The notes under the pieces are model-generated. The model was not told the origin of the DNA and ran no database searches. It was given only the letters and a program-made list of their open reading frames with translations. The position numbers were made by a program, and so were the translations under genes. Below, piece by piece: positions 62,562-64,000 of a stretch of DNA of 64,000 nucleotides. Source of the DNA: Carboxylicivirga fragile. Lineage in GTDB: Bacteria; Bacteroidota; Bacteroidia; Bacteroidales; Marinilabiliaceae. Each line of letters starts with the position of its first letter. Position 1 is the first letter of the stretch. The DNA lies in the NCBI GenBank assembly GCA_025499625.1, contig JAFMVD010000005.1:62001-126000 (forward strand). Reading direction: 5' to 3'.

Positions 62562-63221
62562 TTAATAAATTCGATATGTAGATGTTGAATCACAATTAAC
62601 TGTTAATTTTTTCACATGTTGCAAGGTAATGTTAGCCTTATTTTCAGCATCTAAATTTACAGATGAAATTCGAGTGTTGGAAAATACTTCCGCATTATTT
62701 ACATGCATCATTAATGATTTAATATTCGCTGTATATATGTTTGAACGTGACTTTTCATTTGCTTCAAGCTGTAAGTGTTTAAAAGAGCTGTTTTTGAAAA
62801 CATTTACATTTCCTTTTTGACTGTTTGTAACCAAAATGCTGTCTTGCCGCAAATTAACGTCGACATTTCCGCCTTCAACTATTAATGCATTAATCAGTTT
62901 TAAATTAATGGTATAGTGAAAATTACGATCGCCAGATTTGGCTGGTTTCAAAATTAAAGTATCAGTTAAAAGTTGGTAAGGAATTTCTTTTAGCGCATCT
63001 TTTTTGTGAGAGTACTTAATATTGCAAGAATCGTTTGTGTTAAGCTGTACACGAGCTCCTTCTTGAACTACAATTACATTAAAATTGGGTAGAGCTACTT
63101 CGACATATTCCATATTTTCATTCCTGCTGTCGCCAGGGTTTTCCACTGTTATCATCACAGAAAGTAGGCTTATACAGAAAACTGATAGAAATGCGATTAG
63201 AATCTTTTTACTTGTCTTCAT
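62562..63221 (-). CDS. GIN-domain (DUF2807-like) exported protein
   Basis: The protein has 219 residues with an N-terminal hydrophobic segment (about 8-26). The rest alternates short beta strands with Asn, Asp and Ser turns, as in the head GIN domain (right-handed beta-helix) common in Bacteroidota: FNVIVVQEGARVQLN, LIVEGGNVDVNLR and NVFKNSSFKHLQL. The role of this family is unknown. The start overlaps the GntR gene by 14 bp, so expression is tied to it. Confidence 0.78.
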   Translation of the reverse strand: MKTSKKILIAFLSVFCISLLSVMITVENPGDSRNENMEYVEVALPNFNVIVVQEGARVQLNTNDSCNIKYSHKKDALKEIPYQLLTDTLILKPAKSGDRNFHYTINLKLINALIVEGGNVDVNLRQDSILVTNSQKGNVNVFKNSSFKHLQLEANEKSRSNIYTANIKSLMMHVNNAEVFSNTRISSVNLDAENKANITLQHVKKLTVNCDSTSTYRIY

Positions 63222-63588
63222 CTTCGTTCTCCTTTAATTGATTAAACAAAGGTTCCAATTCTTCTCGGGTAATACCTAACAACTTAACTTGTTGAATAAA
63301 TGCAGGTAATATTTCTTGGGTAAATTCTTCTTTACGCATGTCTCTAATCATTTTAGGGGCATTGTCTGTCACAAAGTAACCAACACCTCTGCGGTTTTCA
63401 ACAATATTATTGTGTTGTAATTCTATAAAAGTTCTCATTATGGTATTCTGATTCACACCTAGCGTAGCCGCTAGTTTTCGTACCGACTGTACCTTGTCGC
63501 CTGGCGCATATTCGCCCGACAAAACACGTTCGCATATATTATCGGCTATCTGTTGAAAGATGCCTTTGTTATTTTTAAACTCCATCAT
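63208..63588 (-). CDS. GntR family regulator, YtrA-like
   Basis: The protein has 126 residues: a winged-helix domain (GIFQQIADNICERVLSGEYAPGDKVQSVRKLAATLGVNQNTIMRTF, about 9-54, and GVGYFV in the wing) followed by a short C-terminal helix pair. The small effector part is typical of the YtrA subfamily, which controls ABC transporter operons. The ATG overlaps the membrane-protein stop by four bases (ATGA), and the GIN-domain gene overlaps its end. It probably autoregulates the operon. Confidence 0.9.
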   Translation of the reverse strand: MMEFKNNKGIFQQIADNICERVLSGEYAPGDKVQSVRKLAATLGVNQNTIMRTFIELQHNNIVENRRGVGYFVTDNAPKMIRDMRKEEFTQEILPAFIQQVKLLGITREELEPLFNQLKENEDEDK

Positions 63589-64000
63589 GCTATCTGTTTT
63601 TCTTTCACTCTAAAAAAGGCATATGCCCAAGTGGTGATTAATACAAATATTTCTATCCCAACAACTAATGCTTTTGCCGTACTCTCTTTATTATCAAAAA
63701 TTATGAGCCATGGCACTCTGCCGTTTTTAAATAGTTCGGCCCATTCAATAATTGAAAAGAAATAGAAAATAACTACTGCTGTTGTTGCGCCAAGTATAAC
63801 CAAGGTTTTTATGAGTGGCTTTTTGCCAAAAACTGCTCCGCCTGCAAATAAGACCGATTGCGCAATAAGCGCGATCAGGATGGTTAGTGTAAGAATAAAG
63901 GGGAGTTTTTCTGACCCAATTTCTTGTAGTATCGTTGTGAACGAAAAAGACTCAATAAAACGATCGGGTGAAAACCACAAGACTAATTCACTTGCCAAAT
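63585..64000 (-). CDS. Membrane protein, probable ABC-2-type permease, C-terminal part
   Basis: This gene enters from the right edge; about 138 C-terminal residues are visible, with three or four membrane helices (LPFILTLTILIALIAQSVLFAGGAVFG, TLVILGATTAVVIFYFF, ALVVGIEIFVLITTWAYAFF). Together with a YtrA-like GntR gene and a GIN-domain gene downstream, a transporter subunit of the ABC-2 kind is likely, with the ATPase gene beyond the window. The protein itself cannot be assigned with certainty from this part. ATGA overlap with the GntR gene shows coupled translation. Confidence 0.7.
   Translation of the reverse strand, partial: LASELVLWFSPDRFIESFSFTTILQEIGSEKLPFILTLTILIALIAQSVLFAGGAVFGKKPLIKTLVILGATTAVVIFYFFSIIEWAELFKNGRVPWLIIFDNKESTAKALVVGIEIFVLITTWAYAFFRVKEKQIA

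Noticed and set aside
1-64000. Prophage, insertion sequence, CRISPR or defence system
   Set aside because: No transposase, integrase, phage structural gene, cas gene, regularly spaced repeats or restriction system was seen on either strand.

Overview
The window comes from the chromosome of an AT-rich member of the Bacteroidota, most likely a marine Bacteroidales/Marinilabiliales relative; the exact genus cannot be read from the sequence. The evidence is a C-terminal type IX secretion sorting domain (end of the 19.0-20.7 kb endonuclease), families typical of the phylum (DUF4271, DUF4292, DUF6048, DUF6452, GIN-domain protein), Bacteroidota-type -7 promoter boxes TAnnTTTG in front of many genes, and weak Shine-Dalgarno signals. 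Nearly all genes are chromosomal housekeeping genes. I see no phage, insertion sequence, CRISPR array, tRNA or rRNA.

Layout. 0-3.4 kb: a partial cation-efflux gene and hemW on the minus strand, a vanZ-like gene, an Rrf2 regulator and rpiB. 3.4-18 kb: an unbroken plus-strand run: nadA, a lone receiver, ruvB, a flippase, dut, a TPR lipoprotein, DUF4292, an EnvC-like protein, an RsbW-like ATPase, ybeY, mnmG, ade and uvrC. 18-24.5 kb: lplA and a secreted endonuclease I (minus), dtd-mazG-deoC (plus), a polyprenyl synthase (minus), ArsR and queD (plus). 24.5-35.5 kb: minus-strand genes: CoA-binding protein, rhodanese, LPP20-like protein, recX-aldehyde dehydrogenase, DUF2147, yidD-rnpA, hemD-DUF4271, a LOG-family protein, and DUF417/glsA/DUF6048/DUF6452. 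35.7-42.3 kb: two M16 peptidases, cmk-ispH and a membrane dipeptidase. 42.5-54.3 kb: a chemoreceptor, a YceI protein, polA, an S41 protease, pbpC and nadB. 54.3-64 kb: two glycosyltransferases, DAHP synthase, an SGNH/MBOAT O-acylation pair, ilvE, TauE, TatD, and a GIN-domain/GntR/membrane-protein operon that runs off the end.

The most notable non-gene signal is at the left end. A perfect 16-bp parS palindrome (1381-1396) sits beside four helically phased TTATCAACA-like 9-mers that resemble DnaA boxes (1412-1464). A second intergenic parS lies at 14516, and a third parS-like site lies inside ade at 14743. Genes diverge from this area, and a 459-bp AT-rich gap follows at 2979-3437. I infer that the window lies in the ParB-loaded, origin-proximal part of the chromosome and that oriC may be in or near 1.4-3.4 kb. 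dnaA, parA and parB are not in the window, so this remains a hypothesis.

Other points worth attention are a possible small RNA between two terminators at 42.3-42.5 kb, a structured leader in front of the chemoreceptor, a 17-bp direct repeat in front of the RsbW-like gene, and operator-like inverted repeats at several promoters. Functions are assigned from motifs read by eye, and no database search was possible.
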